From an uncultured Lachnospiraceae bacterium (GTDB lineage: Bacteria; Bacillota; Clostridia; Lachnospirales; Lachnospiraceae): a stretch of DNA of 64,000 nucleotides. The translations under genes were made by a program, and so were the position numbers. Location of the stretch: positions 1 through 64,000 of the forward strand of contig CAJTSD010000013.1 in the NCBI GenBank assembly GCA_910578795.1. Reading direction: 5' to 3'. Of this stretch, positions 24,914 through 33,120 are shown piece after piece. The notes under the pieces are model-generated. The model was not told where the DNA came from. It was given only the letters and a program-made list of their open reading frames with translations, and searched no databases. Numbering within the stretch: position 1 is the first letter of the stretch; every line of letters begins with the position of its first letter.

Positions 24914-27475
24914 TTATTTCATAAATTTTTTCAGCAGCGATACCACTTCATCTAAATTAATCGGTTTTGCAGTATGTGCATTCATACCGCACTCCAAGCA
25001 CTGTTGAATATCTTCGGAAAAAGCATCCGCCGTCATCGCAATAATCGGAATGGTCTGCGCATCGGGATGGTCTAATGCACGGATTGCCCTTGTAGTTTCA
25101 TAGCCATTCATAACAGGCATACGAATATCCATAAGAATCACATCATACTGCCCAGGCTCGGACTCCTGAAATTTCTCCAGACAAATTTTTCCGTTTTCCG
25201 CCCATTCTAACTTCATACCAATATCAGACAGCAGCTCACTTAAAATCTCCCAATTGAGGTCATTATCCTCGGCAACCAATACATGACGACCTAGCAGCTC
25301 GATATCCTCACTAATTTTACCATGCGCATCATCAACGCCCATATATTTCTTCAATTCGTGATATAAAGTTGACTTAAACAACGGTTTTGAAATAAAGCCG
25401 TTAATTCCTGCAGCTCTTGCCTCAATTTCAAATTCACTCCAGTCATATGCCGATATCAGAATCAATGGCATCTCCTCGGAAATAATACGGCGCAGTTTCC
25501 TTGCAACCATGATACCATCCATATCTGGAAGCTTCCAATCCAGCAGCACAATCTGATAATCATCCCTCATTTCATGATGCCTTGTCACCATGTCAATTGC
25601 TTTCTCACCACTCAGTGTCCAGTCAGCCTGTATGCCAATTGATTCCAAAGAATCCACCGCCGTACGGCATAAGGTTTCATCATCATCAACAATTAGCATC
25701 TTCCATGCCGGAAGATGCATATTTATTTCCTTTTCCGCAGCCCTTTCCAAATCCAAAATCAGATGGAACTCCGTTCCTTTTTCCGGCTCACTCTCTACAG
25801 TCAGCGTTCCGTTCATTGCATCCACAATATACTTCGTGATTGTCATGCCAAGTCCCGTACCCTGTGTTTTCTGCACTCTCTTACTGTCCGCCCTTGAATA
25901 AGAATCAAAAATATGCTCCAAAAACTCTGGTGTCATGCCAATTCCGTTATCTTTCACAATAACATGCGTTCTTATATAATTACTGCCCTTTTCCTCTGGT
26001 GCAGTTTCCTGATACATTGATAACTGTATGGTACCGCCTTCCTGCGTATACTTAACGGCATTCGATAGTAAATTTAATAACACCTGATTCAAACGCACAC
26101 TGTCACAATGGACATCTTCTGCCGTAATATTATCAATATGTACATTAAAATTCTGGCTTTTACCTTTAATCTGTGTCTGGACAATGCTGACAATTCCCTC
26201 AACAACTTCCTGTAAGGAAACCAACTCTGTTGTCAAAGTCATCTTTCCGCTCTCAATTTTTGACATATCCAGCACATCATTAATCAATCCCAACAGATGC
26301 TTACCTGACAGTGCAATTTTCCGAAGACAGTTCTGCACCTGTTTTTTATCATCAATATGCGCTATAGCAATCGCCGTCATACCGACAATTGCATTCATCG
26401 GCGTTCGGATATCATGACTCATATTCGAAAGGAACTCACTCTTTGCCTTCGTAGCCTGCAAAGCTTCCAAACGCGCCGCGTTTAAATCGGCAATCTGCTG
26501 CTTCGTCATTTGGTAGTAAGTATAGAAAATAAACAGCAGAACAACAATAATCACCATACAAATTAAAACTGTTGCAAGCGTCCTATTTTGATTCATTCCC
26601 TCAATTGCTTCATTCAAAGCGCTAAACGGCAATATTGTTACCAAATGCCATTCGGAATAAGGCAGTAATGTACAATATACCTGCTGCCGGCTTCCGCCAA
26701 ATCCCAAAATTGCGGAATAATCTTCTTCATTCACCATAGCATGAGAAATTTCCTGAATATAAGCATCAAGCTCCTCCTGATTATCATCCTGATATCTCGC
26801 GTACAGGCTTTCAAAGTAATTGGAATACTCTCCGCTCATCCCCCTTACGATAAAGCTGCCGTCAACACGGATAATATTGGAATACAACAATCCGTTTTCT
26901 CCCTCTACTTCGAGCATGGAACTGATATATTCCAGGGGGACAGCTGTCACCATCGCCATACTGTTCCTTCCATTTTTCATAGGATATTGGGCACTGACTC
27001 CAAACAAAACGACTTCATTGCCAGATCTGTCCTTCCCTACCGCAACCTTCTGCTCTTCATTCCTTAACGATGAAAAGAACGGATCCGGATCCGCAAGCTG
27101 AAGCTGCTCTCCATAAAGCATCTCCAATTCCCCATTCTCAGCACACAGCGCCAAATAATCAAAGCCTCTGACACTTACTCTGTAAGTTAACTCATTATAT
27201 AGGTCTTCAACATTTCCCTCATCAAATGCAACAACCTTCTTTGCCGTTTCAACCTGTTCTAATTTTAGTTCAATCAGGGTACTGAAATGAGAGGAAATCT
27301 GTTCACTAATGCCTGCCATATACATGTTTCCCACTTCATCAATGCTTTCTCTGCTTACTTTACTCATATAATACCCCAAACAGAAAAAAGCTGTTACGCT
27401 TAATATTAGAAGCATTAGAAAGCTTCCAACCAAAAAACGTGTTGTATGCCTCTCTTTATTGTCCTGAACACTCAT
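24914..27475 (-). CDS. Hybrid sensor histidine kinase with two receiver domains
   Basis: The 853-residue membrane protein has two membrane helices (about residues 12-36 and 310-332) flanking an extracellular sensor of about 270 residues that looks like a double-Cache domain. HisKA (SNMSHDIRTPMNAIVG), HATPase (NLLSNAVKY, GTGLGMTITKYIV) and two C-terminal receivers follow, with phospho-acceptors in LLDWKLPDMDG and LMDIRMPVMNG. No Hpt domain follows the receivers, so relay needs a separate Hpt protein. The ATG at 27475 has a GGGAG box. A longer frame starting with TTG at 27541 is less likely. No DNA-binding regulator is adjacent. Confidence 0.9.
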   Translation of the reverse strand: MSVQDNKERHTTRFLVGSFLMLLILSVTAFFCLGYYMSKVSRESIDEVGNMYMAGISEQISSHFSTLIELKLEQVETAKKVVAFDEGNVEDLYNELTYRVSVRGFDYLALCAENGELEMLYGEQLQLADPDPFFSSLRNEEQKVAVGKDRSGNEVVLFGVSAQYPMKNGRNSMAMVTAVPLEYISSMLEVEGENGLLYSNIIRVDGSFIVRGMSGEYSNYFESLYARYQDDNQEELDAYIQEISHAMVNEEDYSAILGFGGSRQQVYCTLLPYSEWHLVTILPFSALNEAIEGMNQNRTLATVLICMVIIVVLLFIFYTYYQMTKQQIADLNAARLEALQATKAKSEFLSNMSHDIRTPMNAIVGMTAIAIAHIDDKKQVQNCLRKIALSGKHLLGLINDVLDMSKIESGKMTLTTELVSLQEVVEGIVSIVQTQIKGKSQNFNVHIDNITAEDVHCDSVRLNQVLLNLLSNAVKYTQEGGTIQLSMYQETAPEEKGSNYIRTHVIVKDNGIGMTPEFLEHIFDSYSRADSKRVQKTQGTGLGMTITKYIVDAMNGTLTVESEPEKGTEFHLILDLERAAEKEINMHLPAWKMLIVDDDETLCRTAVDSLESIGIQADWTLSGEKAIDMVTRHHEMRDDYQIVLLDWKLPDMDGIMVARKLRRIISEEMPLILISAYDWSEFEIEARAAGINGFISKPLFKSTLYHELKKYMGVDDAHGKISEDIELLGRHVLVAEDNDLNWEILSELLSDIGMKLEWAENGKICLEKFQESEPGQYDVILMDIRMPVMNGYETTRAIRALDHPDAQTIPIIAMTADAFSEDIQQCLECGMNAHTAKPINLDEVVSLLKKFMK

Positions 27476-27711
27476 ACGTATCTTTCTCCCTGAACCTGAA
27501 CTACTTGCAACGATATAACCATTTGTGACCGAAACCCTCAAACCAATAGTAAAACGATGCTATTTTATTATAGCAGATTTTCTTTTAAAATCAAGTCTTT
27601 TAAAGTTACATAAATACCACGAATATTTTTATGTAACTTTATGCTTATAATTCAACCTCAAAAATGTAATAATCCTTTAAATATAAGCCATTAACATTTA
27701 AAGGACCAATT

Positions 27712-27754
27712 GAAAAAGCCCTGAAACCACAAATAATTCAACGGCCTCAGGACT
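27712..27754 (-). terminator. Intrinsic terminator of tRNA-Thr
   Basis: Read on the minus strand, AGTCCTGAGGCC pairs with GGTTTCAGGGCT over 12 bp (including G-U pairs) around a 14-nt loop and is followed by a run of five T. It starts 11 nt past the tRNA. Confidence 0.82.
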
Positions 27755-27764
27755 TTCTCCGTAA

Positions 27765-27837
27765 AGCTTCCAAAGGGACTCGAACCCTCGACCTACTGAT
27801 TACGAATCAGTTGCGCTACCAACTGCGCTATGGAAGC
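27765..27837 (-). tRNA. tRNA-Thr (anticodon CGT)
   Basis: A 73-nt cloverleaf folds from GCTTCCA to TGGAAGC plus a discriminator base. It has a D arm with GCGC stems, an anticodon stem ACTGA/TCAGT with loop TTCGTAA (anticodon CGT, reading ACG) and a GAGGG/CCCTT T arm with TTCGAGT. No 3' CCA is encoded. It stands alone, with its own terminator. Confidence 0.95.
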
Positions 27838-27960
27838 TTATGCAATATCATTTATTAACATTACCGATATATCTTACCACAAGCGCAAAATCATTTCAAG
27901 GTTTTTTTATCTTTTTATTAAAAATTTTTATCAAATTATTTCGAAAGACTTTCCATCCGT

Positions 27961-29538
27961 CTACATCAATGGCGCAAACGCTTTCATCAATCGTCCCATC
28001 AGCTTCACATGCAGCTTTTCATGTTGAACGGTTTTCTTCGTAACCTGTCTGCACTTTGTGAGCGTTTTCCGAAAATCTTCCTCAATGTCAGAAATGCAGT
28101 CCGTACGATACATATATGTAGCACACTCAAAATGATGATACAAACTGCGGTAATCCAAATTGATTGTCCCCACTACAGCCTCTTGTCCATCGCTGACAAA
28201 AACTTTTGCATGAACAAACCCTGGAGTATATTCATATATCTTTACCCCTGATTCCAGCAAAGATCTATAATGTGTCTTCGCAAGCGCATATGGCACTGCC
28301 TTATCGGGAATTCCCGGCAATAACAGAATCACGTCAATGCCTCGTTCCGCCGCAAACTTTAAAGAAGTTTCCATTTCCCCGTCCAAAATCAAATATGGCA
28401 TCATAATATGCACATACTCCAATGAACGGTTTAAGATGTCCATATACACCCGTTCCCCCAGCTTGTCATCGTCCAGCGGACAATCTCCATAAGGAATCAC
28501 ATATCCGTTCTCCTTTGGAACCGTTTTCGGGGAATAAGAAAGGAAATGCTGCGTATCATCTTGCACCGTATCAATCCGCCACATCTGCAGAAACATCAGT
28601 GTAAAACTTTGAACCGCATCACCCTTTAACATAACGGCAGTATCCTTCCAGTGCCCGAACTTTTTCTTCTGATTGATATACTCATCCGCAAGGTTCACTC
28701 CGCCGTTAAATGCCGTGTGCCCGTCAATCACCAGAATTTTCCTATGATCCCGATAATTATAATGCGTAGAAACAAAAGGTGATACCGGTGCAAAAATCTT
28801 ACACTGAATCCCCAATGCCTTCATACGTTTCGGATAATCATGTGGCAACAGTGCAAACTCACAGGTTCCGTCATACATCACACGTACATCTACGCCTGTT
28901 GCTGCTTTCTTCGCCAGGATTTCCAAAATCCGTCCCCACATCATTCCTTCATCCACAATAAAATATTCCATGAATATAAAATCCTTTGCCGCCTCAAGCT
29001 GCTTAAGCATTTCTTCAAATTTATCCTCGCCCGACGCAAAATACGTTACAGACGTATTTTCAAATACCGGATGGCAACCGCTTCTATGCATGTAATGCGC
29101 CAGTGCCGCCACCCCCTTGTTCTCCTCAGACAACCGTTTCATGGTATCCGTTGATTGCGGGATGCATTCTTTTGTATCCGTTATAATCTGATTCACACGC
29201 TGCTTCAAAGCACGGTGACCAATGTCGCTCTGCGTATAGGCAAACAGCAGAACACCAAATACCGGTACAAGCATGATTACAATCAGCCATGTAATTTTTG
29301 CCGTAGGATTCATTCTGCTATTCAAAAGGCAGACAACCATGACGAACGTAAACAAAACAGTTCCGCCCAAAATATGAGGTAAAAATTCTTCAAACCATCG
29401 AAAAATGCCAAAAAGAATAAAAACCTGCAGTACCAATAAAAGCAACATCAAGCCAAAACGGCTGAAAATCGCATGAATAATGCCCTTCTGTCCTTTTTTT
29501 AAGAGCAAAAGCCCTTTACTCCTGTAATCTGTCTGCAT
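27961..29538 (-). CDS. cls: Cardiolipin synthase (phospholipase D family)
   Basis: The 525-residue membrane enzyme has two N-terminal helices (about residues 27-85) and two phospholipase-D HxK motifs: HRKILVIDG (about residues 267-275) and HAKVFVSDG in the C-terminal half. It condenses two phosphatidylglycerols to cardiolipin and glycerol at the membrane. Both HKD sites are intact. The start at 29538 has an AAGGTG box. It is a monocistronic gene between two tRNAs. Other bacterial PLD-type lipid synthases are possible but less likely given length and layout. Confidence 0.92.
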   Translation of the reverse strand: MQTDYRSKGLLLLKKGQKGIIHAIFSRFGLMLLLLVLQVFILFGIFRWFEEFLPHILGGTVLFTFVMVVCLLNSRMNPTAKITWLIVIMLVPVFGVLLFAYTQSDIGHRALKQRVNQIITDTKECIPQSTDTMKRLSEENKGVAALAHYMHRSGCHPVFENTSVTYFASGEDKFEEMLKQLEAAKDFIFMEYFIVDEGMMWGRILEILAKKAATGVDVRVMYDGTCEFALLPHDYPKRMKALGIQCKIFAPVSPFVSTHYNYRDHRKILVIDGHTAFNGGVNLADEYINQKKKFGHWKDTAVMLKGDAVQSFTLMFLQMWRIDTVQDDTQHFLSYSPKTVPKENGYVIPYGDCPLDDDKLGERVYMDILNRSLEYVHIMMPYLILDGEMETSLKFAAERGIDVILLLPGIPDKAVPYALAKTHYRSLLESGVKIYEYTPGFVHAKVFVSDGQEAVVGTINLDYRSLYHHFECATYMYRTDCISDIEEDFRKTLTKCRQVTKKTVQHEKLHVKLMGRLMKAFAPLM

Positions 29539-29597
29539 AATCCATCACCTTCCCCTATGATTTATGAAATCCCATAGAAATAAAATTAAAAAACATG

Positions 29598-29626
29598 TTG
29601 ACATATCTACCAAAACAAGGTAAAAT
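29598..29626 (+). promoter_or_regulatory. Consensus sigma-A promoter of tRNA-Leu
   Basis: A perfect -35 TTGACA (29598-29603), a 17-bp spacer and TAAAAT (29621-29626) end 11 bp before the tRNA. Confidence 0.85.
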
Positions 29627-29637
29627 ATTAGTTGTTT

Positions 29638-29721
29638 GCAGGAGTGGCGGAATTGGCAGACGCGCAGGCTTCAGGTGCCTGTGGTAGCAATATCGTGTGG
29701 GTTCAAGTCCCATCTCCTGCA
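29638..29721 (+). tRNA. tRNA-Leu (anticodon CAG)
   Basis: An 84-nt class II tRNA has acceptor GCAGGAG/CTCCTGC, a D loop with AATTGGCAGA, an anticodon stem CAGGC/GCCTG with loop TTCAGGT (anticodon CAG, reading CTG), a long variable arm as expected for leucine and a T loop TTCAAGT. Discriminator A73 is the leucine identity base. No CCA is encoded. Confidence 0.95.
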
Positions 29722-29725
29722 TTTT

Positions 29726-29768
29726 ACACGGCAAAGACCTTAAATATAGGTTTAAGCCGTTTTTTATT
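29726..29768 (+). terminator. Terminator of tRNA-Leu
   Basis: ACGGC...GCCGT close an imperfect stem (inner ACCT/AGGT) followed by a run of six T, starting 5 nt past the tRNA. Confidence 0.7.
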
Positions 29769-29880
29769 TGCCAAATTCGCTATCGAAATAATCTACCGTA
29801 TCCCGTTTCATGTAACCAATATAAAAATCCTCCTTTTTGATAAGAATTACGATATCCGGATTCTTACCAAAAAAGAGGCA
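29764..29880 (-). pseudogene. Possible gene remnant without a start codon
   Basis: On the minus strand, 38 codons are open up to a TAA at 29766-29764 and translate to a protein-like tail (NPDIVILIKKEDF, YMKRDTVDYFDSEFGK). The frame is closed upstream by another stop and has no usable start except an internal ATG giving 15 residues. It may be the 3' end of a decayed gene. It could equally be chance. Confidence 0.2.
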
Positions 29881-29916
29881 TTATTGATATTTATACAATT
29901 CAAGACTTACAGAATT

Positions 29917-30408
29917 CTATAAACTGATCCCTGACGCATAGCCATCAATAACATAGTAAGCCATGCCTTCTTCAGGCTTTATGTATACTTCTACATTTTT
30001 AATGGAAGCTGCAGAATGACCTTCATCTACATAAGCCTTCTTTACACGCTCAATCACATTTTCCATAGATATGTCTTCTCTGCCACTCATCTGCAAAATG
30101 ATTTTCTGTGAAGCTGACGCTTTCGTTGTCTTTGCAGGCTTTTCCGCCGTTTCCTTCTTTGCCGCTGCCTTCGTTGTCTTCTTTGCAGCCGCAGGCTTTG
30201 CTGTCTTCTTCTCTACCGCCTTCTCCTCTGCTTTTACCTCAGACTCTGCTGCCTTAACCTCAGGTTTTGCTTCAGCTGCCGCCTCTTCTGCCTTGACTTC
30301 GGTTTTTTCTTCAACCTGTACCGCAGGCTCTGCCGCCTTAACGGCACTGACTGCTTTTTTCTCTACTGTTTTCTTTGCTGCTGTGTTTTTTTCTACTTTT
30401 TTTCTCAC
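29917..30408 (-). CDS. Ala/Lys/Glu-rich protein with C-terminal DUF6465-like domain
   Basis: The 163-residue protein starts at a GTG (30408) after an AGGAGAGG box. The first 95 residues are a low-complexity Ala-Lys-Glu segment (repeats of KAEE, KPEVKAAE, AAAKK) that resembles histone-H1-like tails and may bind nucleic acid or be disordered. The last 65 residues form a small folded domain with YIKPEEGMAYYVIDG, resembling proteins annotated DUF6465 in Lachnospiraceae. The family call is from memory and the function is unknown. It has its own strong promoter. Confidence 0.75.
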   Translation of the reverse strand: MRKKVEKNTAAKKTVEKKAVSAVKAAEPAVQVEEKTEVKAEEAAAEAKPEVKAAESEVKAEEKAVEKKTAKPAAAKKTTKAAAKKETAEKPAKTTKASASQKIILQMSGREDISMENVIERVKKAYVDEGHSAASIKNVEVYIKPEEGMAYYVIDGYASGISL

Positions 30409-30841
30409 TTCTAACCTCTCCTGAACTAATCCTCTAATTTTATCTTCCTACCGTTTCCAAAACAGTGTCATCATCATGCTGTTTTGAGTTTTATAACACT
30501 TAAAAACATTGCTTTGGATGTTTATGTCTGACCATCGTTGTTTAAAGACTTCATATGCACCTATATTAATATACTCACATTTATTGATTTTGTCAATACC
30601 TGTGACAGTTGAATTATACAAAATTCATGCACTAATATAGTAACATATAACATCATTATTTCAATTTAATATGTAACGTTTATGAAATCATCACATCTTT
30701 TACCGTCTTTTCAATAAAAACTTAATAAAATTTATAATAAATCCGATTCATACCACATAACTTTTCTTTTTTTTGCCATACTGATTTATAGGAGACAGCT
30801 TTTACTGTTTCTATAATATTATGGCAGCACGGAGGCACAAT
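30409..30841. other. Divergent AT-rich intergenic region
   Basis: This 433-bp gap separates the divergent DUF6465-like and DUF378 genes. It contains one clear promoter (30568-30596, minus) giving a leader of about 150 nt for the GTG-started gene. That leader holds a possible AAAACAG/CTGTTTT hairpin. No open frame with a ribosome binding site is seen. Confidence 0.6.
30568..30596 (-). promoter_or_regulatory. Strong sigma-A promoter of the DUF6465-like gene
   Basis: On the minus strand TTGACA (30596-30591) and TATATT (30573-30568) are separated by 17 bp. Confidence 0.75.
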
Positions 30842-31057
30842 ATGGGTAATAAATTGATTGACGGGATTGCATTAACGATTGCCATCGTCGGTGCGGTAAA
30901 CTGGGGATTAATCGGATTTTTTGATTTTAACCTGGTTGCATCCGTTTTCGGGAGCATGAGCTGGCTTTCCAGAATCATTTATGCTTTGGTAGGCATCTGC
31001 GGACTTTATCTTATATGCTTTTATATGCGTCTTGGCAGTTCGGCAGACGAGGCATAA
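30842..31057 (+). CDS. DUF378 small membrane protein
   Basis: The 71-residue protein has two membrane helices and the DUF378 signature (IDGIALTIAIVGAVNWGLIGFF... LVGICGLY). ATG 30842 is chosen because GGAGG lies 6 bp upstream; a start at 30821 would add seven residues. The family is widespread in Firmicutes with unknown function. It is monocistronic, closed by a terminator. Confidence 0.87.
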   Translation: MGNKLIDGIALTIAIVGAVNWGLIGFFDFNLVASVFGSMSWLSRIIYALVGICGLYLICFYMRLGSSADEA

Positions 31058-31071
31058 ACCAATGCTTCTAT

Positions 31072-31114
31072 AAAACCTCATGCAATGCATTGCAGGCTTT
31101 GCATGAGGTTTTTA
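31072..31114. terminator. Bidirectional terminator after the DUF378 gene
   Basis: AAAACCTCATGCAA pairs with TTTGCATGAGGTTTT around a 12-nt loop, with T-runs on both strands. It also ends the hflKC unit from the other side. Confidence 0.87.
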
Positions 31115-31145
31115 TCTGTCGTTGCCCATATGGTGAGCCTTATTT

Positions 31146-32015
31146 TTATTGATTATAAAAAATCTGCGTAATCGGAGAATCCTTATCTAAAATAACCGTC
31201 TTGTCCCCGCCCTGTACCGCATTCTGTAATGCATCAAGGCTTCTGATAAAACTGTAAAACTCCGCCTTCTGCGGACTGTCATAGGACTCCGCCATAATCT
31301 TCATGTATTCCGCTTCACCCTCTGCCTTTAAAATCTCCGCCTTTTTTTCTGCCTCCGACACCAAAAGCGCCGTTTCCTTATCCGTCGTATTGCGGATAAC
31401 CTGCGCCTCGGAATTTCCTTCTGCCGTATAAGTCGCCGCCATATTTTCGCGCTCGGAAATCATACGCTCGAACACCGCGTCCTTATTATCCTCCGGCAAA
31501 TCCAAAAGCTTGATTTCAATGGTTGCAATCTCTATGCCATACTGGTTGATTCCCGAAACATTCTGCATGATATAATCCGTAAGCTCACGCCCCCTTGCCG
31601 CAATGATGTCCGACTGCGCCATGCTGCTTATCACGTTTTTTATCGCGTTATACACAACCACATTGATACGCCCCTCCGCATTCACCGAAGAAGTATTTAA
31701 AGTCTGTGCAAACGTCCTTGGATCGGTCACACGCCAAAGCACGAAGCTGTCAACAATCATGGATTTTTTATCCTTTGTAATGACGTCGGATTTTGCAATG
31801 TCATAAAGCAAAAGCTCCTTCGTGACTGTATCCTTCTCCTGTATAAACGGTATCTTAAGATAAAGCCCCGGCTCGGAAATCACCCGCTCAATCCTGCCAA
31901 ATTCCCGCACAAGCCCATACTGGTTTTCCTTGATGACAAAAACGGAATTGGCGCCCACAAACAACACTCCCAGCAATACCACCACAATCAATAATTTTCC
32001 GAATGTCTTTTTCAT
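31146..32015 (-). CDS. hflC: HflC, SPFH-domain membrane protein
   Basis: The 289-residue protein has an N-terminal membrane anchor (about residues 6-26), an SPFH/band-7 domain (ENQYGLVREFGRIERVISEPGLYLKIPF) and a C-terminal helical region. With HflK it forms a large membrane cage that, in E. coli, encloses and modulates the FtsH protease. It begins 6 bp after hflK, so the genes form a two-gene operon. No ftsH gene is in the window. Confidence 0.92.
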   Translation of the reverse strand: MKKTFGKLLIVVVLLGVLFVGANSVFVIKENQYGLVREFGRIERVISEPGLYLKIPFIQEKDTVTKELLLYDIAKSDVITKDKKSMIVDSFVLWRVTDPRTFAQTLNTSSVNAEGRINVVVYNAIKNVISSMAQSDIIAARGRELTDYIMQNVSGINQYGIEIATIEIKLLDLPEDNKDAVFERMISERENMAATYTAEGNSEAQVIRNTTDKETALLVSEAEKKAEILKAEGEAEYMKIMAESYDSPQKAEFYSFIRSLDALQNAVQGGDKTVILDKDSPITQIFYNQ

Positions 32016-32021
32016 AACCGC

Positions 32022-33071
32022 CTAATCCTCCTGTTCTGTCGTCTGCGTGTCATCTGTACTTTCCGGCTTTTGCGTAATGTCCTCAAGCTGCAACTCATCA
32101 AGATAAAGGGTTTTATTCAGGCTGCCGCTGCCGTCATCAATAATCAGTTTGACGCCCGGAAGCACGGACTCCATCGCCTCATAAAACATTCTCTGCTTTG
32201 TGATGACCGGATTTTTTTCATATTCCTCATACATTTTTTGGAACCGCACCTGCTGAGCGCTTGCCTCATTAATACGCTCCTGCTTCTGCGCCTCTGCCTT
32301 CTGTATAATCTGATCCGCCCGCGCATTCGCCTCGGGAAGCTTTTGGTTGCGGTATTTGTTTGCATTGTTAAGCGCGGTTTCCTTGCCCTGCTTTGCCGTC
32401 TCTACCGCCTTAAACGCCTCAATAACCGAGTCTGTGGGCGGTTCTGCGTCCTGCATGGAAATATTGACCAGTATGAGCCCAATATCCTGCTCCTCAAGCT
32501 TCTCCATCATCATCTCCCGGATTGCCGCTTGAATTTCACTTTTTCCGGTCGTGATTACATCATCTACCACATAGTTGCTGATGATGTTCCTGATACACGA
32601 CTGCGCGATGTTTTTGAGGATTTCCTCCGGCTGTTTGGAGTGATAAAGGTACTTTACCGGATCGGACACCTTATATTCCACATAAAAATCGACATTGACA
32701 AAATTAAAATCTGAGGTTATCATAAGGGACTCTGCTGCCAGCAAATCCGCGTTGTCCGCCTCATTTTCAAGCCTGTACCCAATTGGGAATCCAAGAATCA
32801 TTGTGTTTACTTTTGTCACCTTCTGCACAAAAGGGATTTTAAAATGCAGCCCTGAGGTTGCAACGCCTGTCGCCTTGCCAAAGGTTGTCACGACGCCCTG
32901 TTCCTGCTCCCCAATCGAGTAAACGGACTCAATGCCCAAAACCCCTATCACAAGCGCTGCCGCTATTGTCACGGCAACCCTGCGAAACGGGATTTTCTTT
33001 TTCTCCCTCTTCTCTTTTTTCTCCTCTCCCTGTTGATGTTCTCCTTTAAATTCCCTAAAGTTATTTTCCAT
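32022..33071 (-). CDS. hflK: HflK, SPFH-domain membrane protein
   Basis: The 349-residue protein has a highly charged Lys/Glu-rich cytoplasmic N-terminus (about 1-28), one membrane helix (about 30-52), a band-7 domain (EQGVVTTFGKATGVATSGLHFKIPF) and a long helical segment (about 225-290). The acidic C-terminal tail ends in TTEQED. It is the partner of HflC. This N-terminus is shorter than that of E. coli HflK (419 residues), which has a Gly/Pro-rich segment absent here. Confidence 0.92.
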   Translation of the reverse strand: MENNFREFKGEHQQGEEKKEKREKKKIPFRRVAVTIAAALVIGVLGIESVYSIGEQEQGVVTTFGKATGVATSGLHFKIPFVQKVTKVNTMILGFPIGYRLENEADNADLLAAESLMITSDFNFVNVDFYVEYKVSDPVKYLYHSKQPEEILKNIAQSCIRNIISNYVVDDVITTGKSEIQAAIREMMMEKLEEQDIGLILVNISMQDAEPPTDSVIEAFKAVETAKQGKETALNNANKYRNQKLPEANARADQIIQKAEAQKQERINEASAQQVRFQKMYEEYEKNPVITKQRMFYEAMESVLPGVKLIIDDGSGSLNKTLYLDELQLEDITQKPESTDDTQTTEQED

Positions 33072-33120
33072 CGTTTCTCCATTCTAAAATTGTAATTCGC
33101 AATATCCTGTTTGTGCTGTC

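Larger units (their letters stand above)
27476..27960. other. Intergenic stretch holding only tRNA-Thr and its terminator
   Basis: Between the hybrid kinase and the cardiolipin synthase gene there is no open frame with a ribosome binding site. Apart from the tRNA and its terminator the DNA is AT-rich, with no other structure that I can support. Confidence 0.6.

Noticed and set aside
29632..29922. Open frame of 96 codons on the plus strand covering tRNA-Leu
   Set aside because: It runs through the tRNA and its terminator. The start lies upstream of the tRNA and has no ribosome binding site.
30071..30424. Open frame on the plus strand rich in Phe/Ala/Ser opposite the Ala/Lys-rich gene
   Set aside because: It is a mirror of the low-complexity AAG/GCN codons of the minus-strand gene. 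It has no ribosome binding site or promoter.
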